Source: an uncultured Rothia sp. (GTDB lineage: Bacteria; Actinomycetota; Actinomycetes; Actinomycetales; Micrococcaceae). Taken from it: a stretch of DNA of 10,951 nt. Shown here one piece after another: positions 1 to 6,325 of this stretch. Below the pieces are notes generated by a model. It was given only the letters and a program-made list of their open reading frames with translations. It searched no databases and was not told where the DNA came from. Each line of letters opens with the position of its first letter. Position 1 is the stretch's first letter. Location of the stretch: contig CALGXU010000466.1 of NCBI GenBank assembly GCA_937935205.1, forward strand, positions 1 through 10,951. Direction: 5' to 3'. The position numbers and the translations under genes are program-made.

Positions 1-129
1 AGCACCGCGTTTGTCTTCATGATTGTGTGCTCGGGTCTGGCGGTTCTGTTCCTCTGGCTGGTCAACGGTGCTGAGAAGCGTCTGATGGCTGAGCGTGCAG
101 AGAAGCTGGCTGCGAAGGCTCAGGCTTAA
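1..129 (+). CDS. C-terminal end of an integral membrane protein (5' partial)
   Basis: The reading frame is open from the first base and ends at TAA 127-129, giving the last 42 residues of a protein that begins outside the window. The visible part is one hydrophobic helix (about residues 3-21 of the fragment, FVFMIVCSGLAVLFLWLV), followed by a short charged Ala/Lys/Glu-rich tail that ends KAQA. This is how many multi-helix transporters (MFS or amino-acid permease type) end, with the tail in the cytoplasm. Too little is present to name a family. A strong terminator follows at 183-222, so the gene closes its transcription unit and is not co-transcribed with the peptidase downstream. Confidence 0.75.
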   Translation, partial: STAFVFMIVCSGLAVLFLWLVNGAEKRLMAERAEKLAAKAQA

Positions 130-182
130 GCGAATAGTGCTTCTTCTTTCCTGAACTGCTTAACAGTTCGGGGGTAGATGTG

Positions 183-222
183 AACCCGCCTGTACGGTTG
201 TGTGACCGTGCGGGCGGGTTTT
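183..222 (+). terminator. Rho-independent terminator after the membrane protein
   Basis: A 16-bp stem (AACCCGCCTGTACGGT paired with ACCGTGCGGGCGGGTT, two G-U pairs) encloses a six-base loop and runs into TTTT. It lies 54 bases after the stop codon at 129. Confidence 0.9.
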
Positions 223-288
223 CTGCGTCCTTGGAGGGGCTGTGCGCGCCTTCTCTACCGCCCGGATAACCCGCTGAGGAGCACCCAA

Positions 289-372
289 ATGCCTCTGATG
301 AGCACCTGTACCGGTGAGCCACCATCCGGCGCGGTGCCGGGCATCCTGTGGCTTGCGGGCGTAAGAACATAG
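289..372 (+). CDS. Possible 27-residue upstream ORF before the M13 peptidase
   Basis: An ATG at 289 has a near-ideal ribosome binding site, GAGGAG at 276-281, seven bases upstream. The frame runs 27 codons to TAG 370-372, nine bases before the peptidase start. The product begins MPLMSTCTGEPPSG and shows no domain or signal. It could be a leader peptide coupled to translation of the peptidase, or chance in GC-rich DNA. The stop codon coincides with a candidate -10 element for a leaderless peptidase transcript, so the two readings compete. Confidence 0.25.
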   Translation: MPLMSTCTGEPPSGAVPGILWLAGVRT

Positions 373-375
373 AAT
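370..375 (+). promoter_or_regulatory. Candidate -10 element for a leaderless M13 peptidase mRNA
   Basis: TAGAAT at 370-375 fits the actinobacterial -10 pattern TANNNT and places the expected transcription start about seven bases on, exactly at the ATG at 382. No convincing Shine-Dalgarno sequence lies directly before 382. Leaderless transcripts are common in actinobacteria. No clear -35 element was seen about 17 bases upstream, so the call rests on the -10 alone. Confidence 0.35.
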
Positions 376-381
376 GGAACC

Positions 382-2364
382 ATGACTATTAACTCTGGAA
401 TCACTAAAGAATGGGTGGATGAAACCGTCAAGCCGGGCGACGATTTCTTCCGCCACGTCAACGGTAAGTGGCTTGCTACCCACGAAATCCCGGCGGACCG
501 CCCCAAGGATGGCGGCCTGTACACCCTCCGCGATAACGCAGAGAAGCACGTGCGTGAGCTGGTGGAGAAGATTGCGAAGGAGCAGCCGGAGTCCCGTATT
601 GGTGCGCTGTACAACTCCTTCATGGATGTTGAGAAGATTGAGGCGGACGGCCTGGAGCCGCTGCTGAAGGAAATCGCCCCGATCCTGAACTCGGCAACCC
701 CCTCCCACCTGGCTGTGACCCTGGCGTTGCTGTCTCGTGCGGGTCTGCCGCAGCTGTTCGCCTGGTACACCAGCAACGACCCGAAGGATCCGAAGAATTA
801 CACGTTCTTCCTGTACCAGTCGGGTCTGGGTCTGCCGGATGAGTCCTACTACCGTGAAGAGAAGCACGAGCAGGCGTGCGCGGCGTATGTTGAGCATATT
901 GCCCGCATGTTTGAGCTGACCGGCCTGGCTGAGGGCTTCGGTCTGACCCCGGAGCAGGCGGCTCAGCTGGTGTTCACTCACGAGTCTGAACTGGCTCGTC
1001 TGCACTGGAACGTCGTGGAGAACCGTGACGCTGAGGCGACCTACAACCCGTACCAGGCAACCGAGCTGGACGAGAAGTTCCCCGGCTTCCCGTTCTCCCA
1101 ATGGCTGCTGGCGCTCGGCGCTGACCCGGAGACCCTGGGCCAGGTTATTGTGGCTCAGCCGTCCTTCTTTGAGGGTGCGGCGAAGCTGTTCACCTCCGTC
1201 CCGCTGATGAGCTGGAAGCTGTGGGCTGTGTGGACTGTGCTACGTTCGCGTGCGCCGTTCATGTACGACGAGCTGGTTCAGGAGAGCTTCAACTTCTACG
1301 GCAAGACCCTTTCGGGCACCCAGCAGATTCGTGAGCGTTGGAAGCGCGGCGTTGGCGCCGTCGAGAAGGCTCTGGGTGAGGAGATTGGTCAGGAGTACGT
1401 GGCCGTGCACTTCCCGCCCGCACACAAGGAGAAGATGCTGGTTCTGGTCGGCAACCTCCTGGAGGCGTACCGCGAGTCTATTGAGTCGCTGGACTGGATG
1501 ACTGAGGCAACCCGCGAGAAGGCGCTGGAGAAGCTGTCGAAGTTCGTCACCAAGATTGGTTACCCCGATAAGTGGCGTGACTTCTCCGCACTGGAGCTGG
1601 TACCCGGTGACCTGTTCGAGAACCTGCGCCGCACCGGCGCGTTTGATGCCGACTGGCTGATTGCCCGTAACGGCAAGCCGGTGGATAAGTCGGAGTGGCT
1701 GATGACTCCGCAGACCGTGAACGCGTACTACATGCCCCCGGCAAACGAGATTGTGTTCCCGGCGGCTATTCTGCAGCCGCCGTACTTCAACCCGGATGCT
1801 GACGATGCGGCGAACTACGGCAATATCGGCATGATTATTGGTCACGAGATTGGTCACGGTTTTGACGATCAGGGTTCCCGCTATGACGGCGACGGCAAGC
1901 TGGAGAGCTGGTGGACTGAGGAGGATTACGCGAAGTTCAAGGAGCGTACCGCAGCGCTGGTGGAGCAGTACAACGCGTACGTTCCGGTGGGTCTGGACCC
2001 GAAGTTCCACGTGAATGGTGAGCTGACTCTGGGTGAGAACATTGGCGACCTGTCCGGCATGTCGATTGCATTGAAGGCGTACCGCCTGGCGTTGAAGAAG
2101 CAGGGCATTGAGTCGCTGGATGACGCACCGGTGATTGACGGTATGACCGGTATTCAGCGTTTCTTCTTCTCGAATGCTCGGGGCTGGTGCACGAAGTCCC
2201 GCCCGCAGCATGCTGAGGTGATGATTTCGGTGGATCCGCATTCGCCGGATGAGTTCCGTGTAAACGGTGTGGTGCGCAATATTGATGAGTTCTATGAGGC
2301 ATTTGGTGTCTCTGAGGGCGATGCACTGTACCTGGCTCCGGAGGAGCGCGTGCGCATCTGGTAG
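382..2364 (+). CDS. pepO: M13 family zinc metallopeptidase (Zmp1/PepO/neprilysin-like)
   Basis: A 660-residue zinc endopeptidase. Members of this family cleave peptides rather than large folded proteins. The zinc site is visible: HEIGH at residues 488-492 (two His ligands and the catalytic Glu489) and GENIGD at 551-556 with Glu552 as third ligand and Asp556 as the supporting acid. NAYY at 447-450 is the substrate-backbone binding motif, and the protein ends in the family's C-terminal Trp (VRIW). The N-terminal half begins with the M13_N-type DDFFRHVNGKWL stretch. Length and many motifs match Mycobacterium tuberculosis Zmp1 (663 residues). There is no signal peptide or N-terminal anchor, unlike eukaryotic neprilysins, so it is cytosolic or leaves by a non-classical route as proposed for Zmp1. 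The gene stands alone between terminators. The start at 382 is chosen by homology (HVNGKWL near residue 26). It has GC-rich, host-like codon use. Confidence 0.95.
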   Translation: MTINSGITKEWVDETVKPGDDFFRHVNGKWLATHEIPADRPKDGGLYTLRDNAEKHVRELVEKIAKEQPESRIGALYNSFMDVEKIEADGLEPLLKEIAPILNSATPSHLAVTLALLSRAGLPQLFAWYTSNDPKDPKNYTFFLYQSGLGLPDESYYREEKHEQACAAYVEHIARMFELTGLAEGFGLTPEQAAQLVFTHESELARLHWNVVENRDAEATYNPYQATELDEKFPGFPFSQWLLALGADPETLGQVIVAQPSFFEGAAKLFTSVPLMSWKLWAVWTVLRSRAPFMYDELVQESFNFYGKTLSGTQQIRERWKRGVGAVEKALGEEIGQEYVAVHFPPAHKEKMLVLVGNLLEAYRESIESLDWMTEATREKALEKLSKFVTKIGYPDKWRDFSALELVPGDLFENLRRTGAFDADWLIARNGKPVDKSEWLMTPQTVNAYYMPPANEIVFPAAILQPPYFNPDADDAANYGNIGMIIGHEIGHGFDDQGSRYDGDGKLESWWTEEDYAKFKERTAALVEQYNAYVPVGLDPKFHVNGELTLGENIGDLSGMSIALKAYRLALKKQGIESLDDAPVIDGMTGIQRFFFSNARGWCTKSRPQHAEVMISVDPHSPDEFRVNGVVRNIDEFYEAFGVSEGDALYLAPEERVRIW

Positions 2365-2404
2365 CATCCCGATAAGGGTATATGCTTTATTGCGTATATA
2401 AGTG

Positions 2405-2448
2405 AGGCGCCCGCCTCGTGGTTTCTAGCCACGGGGCGGGCGCCTTTT
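2405..2448 (+). terminator. Rho-independent terminator after the M13 peptidase
   Basis: A 17-bp stem with one wobble pair (AGGCGCCCGCCTCGTGG at 2405-2421 with CCACGGGGCGGGCGCCT at 2429-2445) is followed by TTTT. It lies 40 bases after the peptidase stop. It sits between convergent genes, and no separate terminator is seen for the minus-strand lipoprotein, so it may block transcription from both sides. Confidence 0.92.
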
Positions 2449-2483
2449 ACTTGTAGAAGCTATACACTTCTAGACTGAACCTT

Positions 2484-3230
2484 TTAGGAAGCAGAAGCCG
2501 ATGCTGAAGCTACTGCAGAAGCTGAGGCGGAAGAGGGACGAGCATTCATACCGGTCAGCTTCCATGCGCCGTTCTCGTACACGCCGTGCAGGGTGCGCTC
2601 GACCTCGTCCTTACGATCCGATTCAGAGGGAGCTTCCTGCACACGGTCCTTGCTTGCAATGAACTCGCCGGGATCCATGGTCAGGCGGATATCCCAGTTG
2701 TAGGTGTCACCCTCACGTTCGGGCTGCGCGGAAAGCATGGTGATGGTGACGGACGCGTCGTGCATCCAGGCTTCACCCTTGACCAGCTTCTCGCCAAGGG
2801 TGCCACTTGCCGGCTCAATCATGCTCTTCAGCTCGGACTTGTCGAGCGCGCATTCACGCAGGGGCTCGGTCTTACCGGTGCGCATGTAGTATTCCATGGC
2901 TGCGCCGAAGAAGGCGATGGACTGGTACAGGCCCTCCACGCTGTTCTCATTAGCGACGGCGGGCTTGACCGGCACGGGGGCGTTCTTGGACGGCTCGGTG
3001 CGGGTTGCGGGCTGGTAGTCGGAAGGCTTGGAGGTGTAACCATCCAGGACTGCAACACCGGAGTAGTCGCTACGAACACTCTTAGATGCAGTTGCGGAAG
3101 CAGATGCGCTACCGGATGCAGATGCAGAGCCGCTGGCTGCCTGGGGCTGTGCACCGCATGCTGCCAGGAGGGTCGCGCCGCCGGTTGCCGCGAGCAGGCC
3201 GAGGGCGGATCGGCGGGTTACGTTCTTCAT
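2484..3230 (-). CDS. DUF6318-like lipoprotein with Ser/Ala-rich linkers
   Basis: A 248-residue exported lipoprotein. The N-terminus has an Arg pair in TRRSALG and a hydrophobic stretch ending in the lipobox LAAC, with Cys25 as the lipid-modified residue; the Arg pair suggests possible Tat export. A low-complexity Ser/Ala linker follows (about 32-49), then a folded region (about 55-232) that includes the segment VPVKPAVANENSVEG and an adjacent helix FFGAAMEYYMRTGKTEPL. These resemble the DUF6318 domain of Micrococcaceae and relatives, whose function is unknown. The C-terminus is again a Ser/Ala run (about 233-248). The start is supported by GAGAG at 3236-3240 in the minus-strand leader, five bases before the ATG. 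The gene is monocistronic. The DUF assignment is from remembered motif similarity only; lipoprotein status is much surer. Confidence 0.85.
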   Translation of the reverse strand: MKNVTRRSALGLLAATGGATLLAACGAQPQAASGSASASGSASASATASKSVRSDYSGVAVLDGYTSKPSDYQPATRTEPSKNAPVPVKPAVANENSVEGLYQSIAFFGAAMEYYMRTGKTEPLRECALDKSELKSMIEPASGTLGEKLVKGEAWMHDASVTITMLSAQPEREGDTYNWDIRLTMDPGEFIASKDRVQEAPSESDRKDEVERTLHGVYENGAWKLTGMNARPSSASASAVASASASAS

Positions 3231-3294
3231 GGGTTCTCTCTATCTGTGGTGTATTTTCCGCACCGTGGTGCGGGTGATGCCTGAGCATCAAACG

Positions 3295-3329
3295 GGAAGA
3301 CGGCACTACGTGGTGTAGTGCCGTCTTCC
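3295..3329 (-). terminator. Perfect 15-bp hairpin, terminator of the Tyr-rich peptide gene
   Basis: GGAAGACGGCACTAC (3295-3309) pairs perfectly with GTAGTGCCGTCTTCC (3315-3329) around a five-base loop. It lies just after the stop of the minus-strand gene at 3358-3597 and before the lipoprotein start. The T-run on the minus strand is poor (CCCGTTTG), so termination may be incomplete, or the hairpin may act as an mRNA-stabilising end. Confidence 0.65.
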
Positions 3330-3357
3330 AGTATATGTTTATTGGGCTTGGGATTCT

Positions 3358-3597
3358 TTAGCCGCCGTAATAGTAGTAGTGGCTGTAGGAGCTACCGTAG
3401 TAGTCGCTGATGACGACGCGGCCGCGGCGGCCGTAACGGTGCGAGTAGTAGCCGTTGTAGGGGGTGCGGCGCACGGTCGGGCGGTAGGTGGTTGCCTGTG
3501 CGGGGGTGAGCAGCGCGCCGAGGGCGGTTGCTGCGCCTGCGCCTGCGGCGGCGAGGGCTGCGCGGCGGGTGAGGCGTGCGGGCTTCTTGGTGGCCAT
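3358..3597 (-). CDS. Small Tat-type secreted Tyr/Gly/Arg-rich peptide
   Basis: A 79-residue precursor. Residues 1-35 form a twin-arginine-type signal: basic start, TRRAAL at 10-15, an Ala/Gly/Leu hydrophobic core and a likely cleavage after AQA (35). The predicted mature part is only about 44 residues with 12 tyrosines, in the pattern YNGYYSHRYGRRGR and ending SHYYYYGG; it has no cysteine. I do not recognise a family. The start at 3597 is preferred over the upstream ATG at 3690 because GAAAGG lies six bases before it and the signal peptide begins there. A TACAAT -10 candidate at 3677-3682 lies upstream inside an inverted repeat. Tyr-rich exported peptides can cross-link or bind surfaces, but nothing here shows that function. 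Confidence 0.72.
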   Translation of the reverse strand: MATKKPARLTRRAALAAAGAGAATALGALLTPAQATTYRPTVRRTPYNGYYSHRYGRRGRVVISDYYGSSYSHYYYYGG

Positions 3598-3676
3598 GAT
3601 GTGCCTTTCGGGGTCGGTGTTTCTGTGAAGTGACATGGTGCGTGCACGTCGTGCGGCTGTGCATTGACCATTTCTT

Positions 3677-3682
3677 ATTGTA
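3677..3682 (-). promoter_or_regulatory. Candidate -10 for the Tyr-rich peptide gene
   Basis: On the minus strand the bases read TACAAT, five of six matching TATAAT. A weak -35 candidate GTAAAA (3700-3705) lies 17 bases further upstream. Transcription would start near 3668-3670, giving a leader of about 70 bases before the ATG at 3597. Confidence 0.45.
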
Positions 3683-3735
3683 AGCCTCAACGTTAATGTT
3701 TTTACGTGTAGAGTACACCTTCTAGTTGAGGCTTA
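3681..3735. repeat. 11-bp perfect inverted repeat around a nested palindrome
   Basis: TAAGCCTCAAC (3681-3691) is repeated inverted as GTTGAGGCTTA (3725-3735). The 33-base spacer contains a second palindrome, GTGTA-GAG-TACAC (3706-3718). One arm overlaps the -10 candidate of the Tyr-rich peptide gene, so the structure could be an operator. It could also be a very small transposon-like element with terminal repeats, or a terminator for the minus-strand gene at 3824, though no T-run follows it. Confidence 0.6.
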
Positions 3736-3823
3736 AACCATGCGGGCTAGTCCACGTTTTTCCGGCAGAAAAAATGCGGAAATATCGGTTGAAAAACACG
3801 CCGGGCGCGCGCTGAATCGCGGG

Positions 3824-4486
3824 CTACATGTCTACTTCGGCGAGGCCGGTGATTTCCTTGTCCTTGATGTGAGGGATGGTGGAGTTCCAGTTCATCCACG
3901 CCTTGACCTGGGCGGCTTCTTCGGGGTTGTTCATGTCTGGCCAGCGGTCGTTTTCGATCCTGAATCGGGTCATTGCGAGGAGGTAGTAACCGTCATCGCC
4001 GGGGCTGAAATTCGTAATTGTCTTGCCTGATTTTGTTTTAAAAGTAACGCTGTCTGACTCGTCACTATCAGAGGCCTGGCTGTATGAGACTGCGTCGATT
4101 GCGTTGAGCGGGTAGAAGACCGTATCTAGAAATGATTCGCCCCTTTCGATTCCTTCCGGCGAGATTTCGGTGTAATCCTCAACGGGTCCGTAGAAGAAGC
4201 AGATAGCCATGCACATGGCGCAGAACGCTGCGATGTCGTAGAAAAGGTGGAATCCCATGTCGCCAAGTAGGTGCGTTAGGAACATTGCGACAGGAAATGT
4301 GAGAGCTACAAAGCCGGCCAGGATGATGTTGCGAAGCTTACCTCGGATGATGTGGATGTTTTCGGCGCGTAGCTTCTTGTCGTGGCGGCGGCTCATCTCA
4401 TGGGTGATAACGGCGCGGCAGATTTTGTACATCAGCCCAAGGCTTAGCACGCCCCATACGGCAATCATGGTGTAGGTAATTATCAT
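3824..4486 (-). CDS. Three-helix membrane protein with PH-like domain, paralogue 1 (inverted copy)
   Basis: A 220-residue member of the island's repeated family and the only one on the minus strand. Predicted order: helix 1 (about 3-26), a basic loop with ENIHIIR (42-48), helices 2 and 3 (about 56-75 and 79-98), then a PH-like beta region opening with EISPEGIE and containing YPLNAIDAVSY and FKTKSGKTI. RFRIENDRWPDMNNP follows, and the end is EITGLAEVDM. The basic loop after helix 1 predicts a cytoplasmic PH-like domain. The ATG at 4486 is preferred over a TTG at 4495 because it fits the paralogues' start; the only AG-rich stretch, GAAAGGG, is unusually far (12 bases) from it. It is divergent from the 4753/4854 unit. 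The function is unknown, and the PH-like assignment is inferred from pattern, not from a profile search. Confidence 0.85.
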   Translation of the reverse strand: MIITYTMIAVWGVLSLGLMYKICRAVITHEMSRRHDKKLRAENIHIIRGKLRNIILAGFVALTFPVAMFLTHLLGDMGFHLFYDIAAFCAMCMAICFFYGPVEDYTEISPEGIERGESFLDTVFYPLNAIDAVSYSQASDSDESDSVTFKTKSGKTITNFSPGDDGYYLLAMTRFRIENDRWPDMNNPEEAAQVKAWMNWNSTIPHIKDKEITGLAEVDM

Positions 4487-4625
4487 GGTGGTCAACTGCC
4501 CTTTCTATCTATCGGTGACCCGCAGCCTTCCAGCAACAGCGCGGAGGGTGCTGGTTCGTTCTCAGAGTAGCCGAGGAAATCGGGTGGTTAGGCACGGATT
4601 CGGGCAATCTGCGAAGTGGTTGCCG

Positions 4626-4656
4626 AGTCTTCACCCGAGCATTGCGTCGAGTTAAC
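4626..4656 (+). repeat. 31-base upstream repeat, copy A
   Basis: The segment starts AGTCTTCACCCGAGC and ends CGAGTTAAC. It matches 7101-7131 at 28 of 31 positions. In both places it lies upstream of an ATTCACCAACCAC leader box, so it is probably part of a duplicated promoter region. Confidence 0.8.
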
Positions 4657-4701
4657 CTCCCGTCCAGATAGGGTGCGATAGGCTAAGGATGTGCCCGCCA
4701 C

Positions 4702-4732
4702 CTCGCCGTAGCGAGCACGATTCACCAACCAC
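4702..4732 (+). promoter_or_regulatory. Hairpin plus ATTCACCAACCAC leader box, copy 1
   Basis: A small hairpin (CTCGC-CGTA-GCGAG, 4702-4715) is followed four bases later by the exact 13-mer ATTCACCAACCAC at 4720-4732. The next ATG, at 4753, is 20 bases on with AAGGA at 4738-4742 between. This is one of four identical boxes in the window that precede start codons. Confidence 0.7.
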
Positions 4733-4752
4733 CACACAAGGACGTACATACT

Positions 4753-4803
4753 ATGAGCACAACCGAGGTAAGCCGCGAAGCGCACAAGGCAACGAAAGCC
4801 TAG
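4753..4803 (+). CDS. 16-residue ORF in the position of a full gene start (leader peptide or remnant)
   Basis: The ORF encodes MSTTEVSREAHKATKA and stops at TAG 4801-4803. It has the same leader layout as the starts at 7284, 7925 and 9351: hairpin, 13-mer box, AG-rich site and ATG. It is therefore either a real short leader ORF for the gene at 4854 or the broken 5' end of a lost gene, possibly related to the one at 7284, since their upstream regions share a 31-base repeat. Which of the two cannot be decided from the sequence. Confidence 0.35.
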   Translation: MSTTEVSREAHKATKA

Positions 4804-4853
4804 AAAGCCAGCACAAAATAACAGCCCGCAGCTCAGAAAGAAGGTGAAGAGCA

Positions 4854-5384
4854 ATGAAAAAGAACTCCCCGAGGAAAAAGAACGTTTCAAAGAAAAGAAA
4901 CACCTCGAAGAAAAAGAGTTATCCAGAGGCAAATTACATTACTGAAAATAAAACTACGCAGAATACCAGCAAGAAGAAATATTACAAGAAAAAGAAGAAT
5001 AAAGTTACCTTCAAAGAATATATTCGCGAAATAGTAGAATATGTTTGGGACGACCGTGTATCCATCATATTTTGCGTAGGATTCCTCGCCGCACTTGGTT
5101 TCTTATATTTCACGACTCACTACAACCCGAATAATGATTCAGAAATATGCACTGTTGAGTCAGTCGAAATCATTGAGCATGAGGACCCATACGCAATCTC
5201 CGGTGAATTCGAAACGGAAGAGTGCGGAATCATCACAATGTGGCACGCTCCCGATGGAGAACGTATCTACCCCTACCTCCAGAACTTTGAGACGGGCAAG
5301 AAATATAGGGCGTACAAGTCCTTCGATTCCCGCAACGATGAATTCGACTTCACTGTCATCCGCTTTGAAGAGATCAAAGAATAA
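4854..5384 (+). CDS. Lys-rich single-pass membrane protein with extracytoplasmic domain
   Basis: A 176-residue protein I cannot assign to a named family. Residues 1-50 are strongly basic and low in complexity, with several Lys runs, and should lie in the cytoplasm, possibly against membrane lipids or nucleic acid. One membrane helix follows (about 69-88, SIIFCVGFLAALGFLYF). Residues 91-176 form a small, probably beta-rich domain outside the membrane, with Cys99 and Cys124 placed as a likely disulphide and an FETGKKYRAY segment typical of short actinobacterial exported domains. AAGGTGA at 4841-4847, six bases before the ATG, supports the start. Base and codon use is much more AT-rich than in the peptidase gene (AAA, ATA, ATT frequent), which points to acquisition by transfer. 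The multi-helix gene at 5412 follows after 27 bases, probably in the same transcript. Confidence 0.85.
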   Translation: MKKNSPRKKNVSKKRNTSKKKSYPEANYITENKTTQNTSKKKYYKKKKNKVTFKEYIREIVEYVWDDRVSIIFCVGFLAALGFLYFTTHYNPNNDSEICTVESVEIIEHEDPYAISGEFETEECGIITMWHAPDGERIYPYLQNFETGKKYRAYKSFDSRNDEFDFTVIRFEEIKE

Positions 5385-5411
5385 CCCCACCCCCGCAGAA
5401 AGGAATCCACC

Positions 5412-6320
5412 ATGGACATTATCGGCGACTTTATTATCGGCTTTTTTGGAGAGGCCCTCGCGTCCTCACCGACCCTGCAGCGAGTATTTCTGTGGATTCT
5501 TTTCTCTATGTCCATTCTTCTCATATTTGTCCCCACCGTGACGGGTGAATACGCGTGGAGCATCCTGGCTATCTCCATGATGCTGTTTTCCGTGGTGATG
5601 ATTGACGGCACGCACAAGCACAGTGTGCACGATGCCAAGAATGGCGGCGCGTACCACTACTTTCTGCTGACGGTGGGCACGCTCTGCGTTGCCGCGATTG
5701 TTCTGCTCGCTGCTCTCTCCCTGGCGGGTGTCCCGCCGGTTGCCCTCACCCCGCAGGTGGACGGCATCAATTTTGCGCCCTGGTATGTGGCGGTGTCCGC
5801 GCTGGTTCTACTGCTGTTCTTCTACAATGCCGCGCAGCCGAGCGACGAGATTCCCAACCTGCGCCGTATGGAGCGCATCAACCGGTATGTGCGCGCGGTC
5901 GTGCTGGGTGTGAGTGCCCTGATGGTGTTCTTCTGCCTGGTTATTCCGGTGGTTTCGTTCGCCACTGCCGGGTATGAGCCTGTGGGTGTTTCAGTGGTAC
6001 TGTGCCTGGTGCCGGTTTTCCTGATTTTTGTGCGCCGCGCCCTGTTCAAGCTGTGGGCGACTGCCTTTGAGGAGGGTACTGCCGGGTATGGTGTGTTGCG
6101 TGGCTTCTGCGTTGCCCTGGTGGGTTTGGGTGGATGTTTGGCGGCGGTGCATCTTACCGCTGATGTTGTGCAGTCTGGCAGTGGGTTGTCGCTGGTGTAT
6201 GTGGTGCCGGTGATCGCCTCGTACCTGCTGGTGAAGAGGTACATGACCGTGGGTATCGCTATCCTCGAGAAGGAAGAGGACGAAGAGGCAAACGGCACTG
6301 AAATCAGCGGAGGTAACTAG
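5412..6320 (+). CDS. Polytopic membrane protein, about eight helices, unknown function
   Basis: A 302-residue hydrophobic protein with likely membrane helices near residues 24-43, 47-64, 83-105, 124-140, 160-184, 190-207, 228-248 and 258-275. A basic loop (PNLRRMERINRYVRA, 148-162) and a very acidic C-terminal tail (EKEEDEEANG) suggest cytoplasmic segments. I see no transporter, kinase or enzyme motif. GAAAGGA at 5398-5404, seven bases before the ATG, fixes the start. The paralogue at 6326 begins five bases after this stop, so the two are probably translationally coupled and may form a complex. Codon use is GC-rich, unlike the gene just upstream. Confidence 0.88.
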   Translation: MDIIGDFIIGFFGEALASSPTLQRVFLWILFSMSILLIFVPTVTGEYAWSILAISMMLFSVVMIDGTHKHSVHDAKNGGAYHYFLLTVGTLCVAAIVLLAALSLAGVPPVALTPQVDGINFAPWYVAVSALVLLLFFYNAAQPSDEIPNLRRMERINRYVRAVVLGVSALMVFFCLVIPVVSFATAGYEPVGVSVVLCLVPVFLIFVRRALFKLWATAFEEGTAGYGVLRGFCVALVGLGGCLAAVHLTADVVQSGSGLSLVYVVPVIASYLLVKRYMTVGIAILEKEEDEEANGTEISGGN

Positions 6321-6325
6321 AGCCC

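Larger units (their letters stand above)
4487..4752. other. Divergent intergenic region with a leader module
   Basis: This region separates the minus-strand paralogue from the plus-strand unit, and promoters for both must lie here, but no clean -35/-10 pair is visible. It holds a weak hairpin (CCAGCA 4530-4535 with TGCTGG 4549-4554), a 31-base segment shared with 7101-7131, a small hairpin at 4702-4715 and an ATTCACCAACCAC box. No gene of convincing length is seen. Confidence 0.6.

Noticed and set aside
160..1101. Long minus-strand open frame opposite the M13 peptidase
   Set aside because: It overlaps a gene with clear catalytic motifs and its translation has no domain logic. Long antisense frames are common in GC-rich genes.
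1240..2367. 375-codon minus-strand open frame opposite the zinc-site half of the peptidase
   Set aside because: It is a shadow frame; the sense strand carries HEIGH, GENIGD and NAYY.
2586..3284. Plus-strand open frame of 232 codons opposite the lipoprotein
   Set aside because: The minus-strand frame has a full lipoprotein signal and ribosome binding site, while this one has neither.
3379..3633. Plus-strand frame giving a Cys/Gly/Ala-rich product, tempting as a Cys-rich peptide
   Set aside because: It is the mirror of the Ala-rich signal peptide and Tyr codons of the gene at 3358-3597, and no ribosome binding site precedes it.
3598..3690. N-terminal extension of the Tyr-rich peptide to an ATG at 3690
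   Set aside because: It would bury the Tat signal behind 31 residues and has no ribosome binding site, whereas GAAAGG sits properly before 3597.
3740..4030. Plus-strand frame opposite the end of paralogue 1
   Set aside because: It is antisense to the conserved RWPD and GLAEVDM coding region and no initiation site is seen.
5095..5541. Plus-strand frame crossing the 4854/5412 gene junction
   Set aside because: It overlaps two better-supported genes in another frame and has a Ser/Arg/Pro-rich composition typical of shadow frames.
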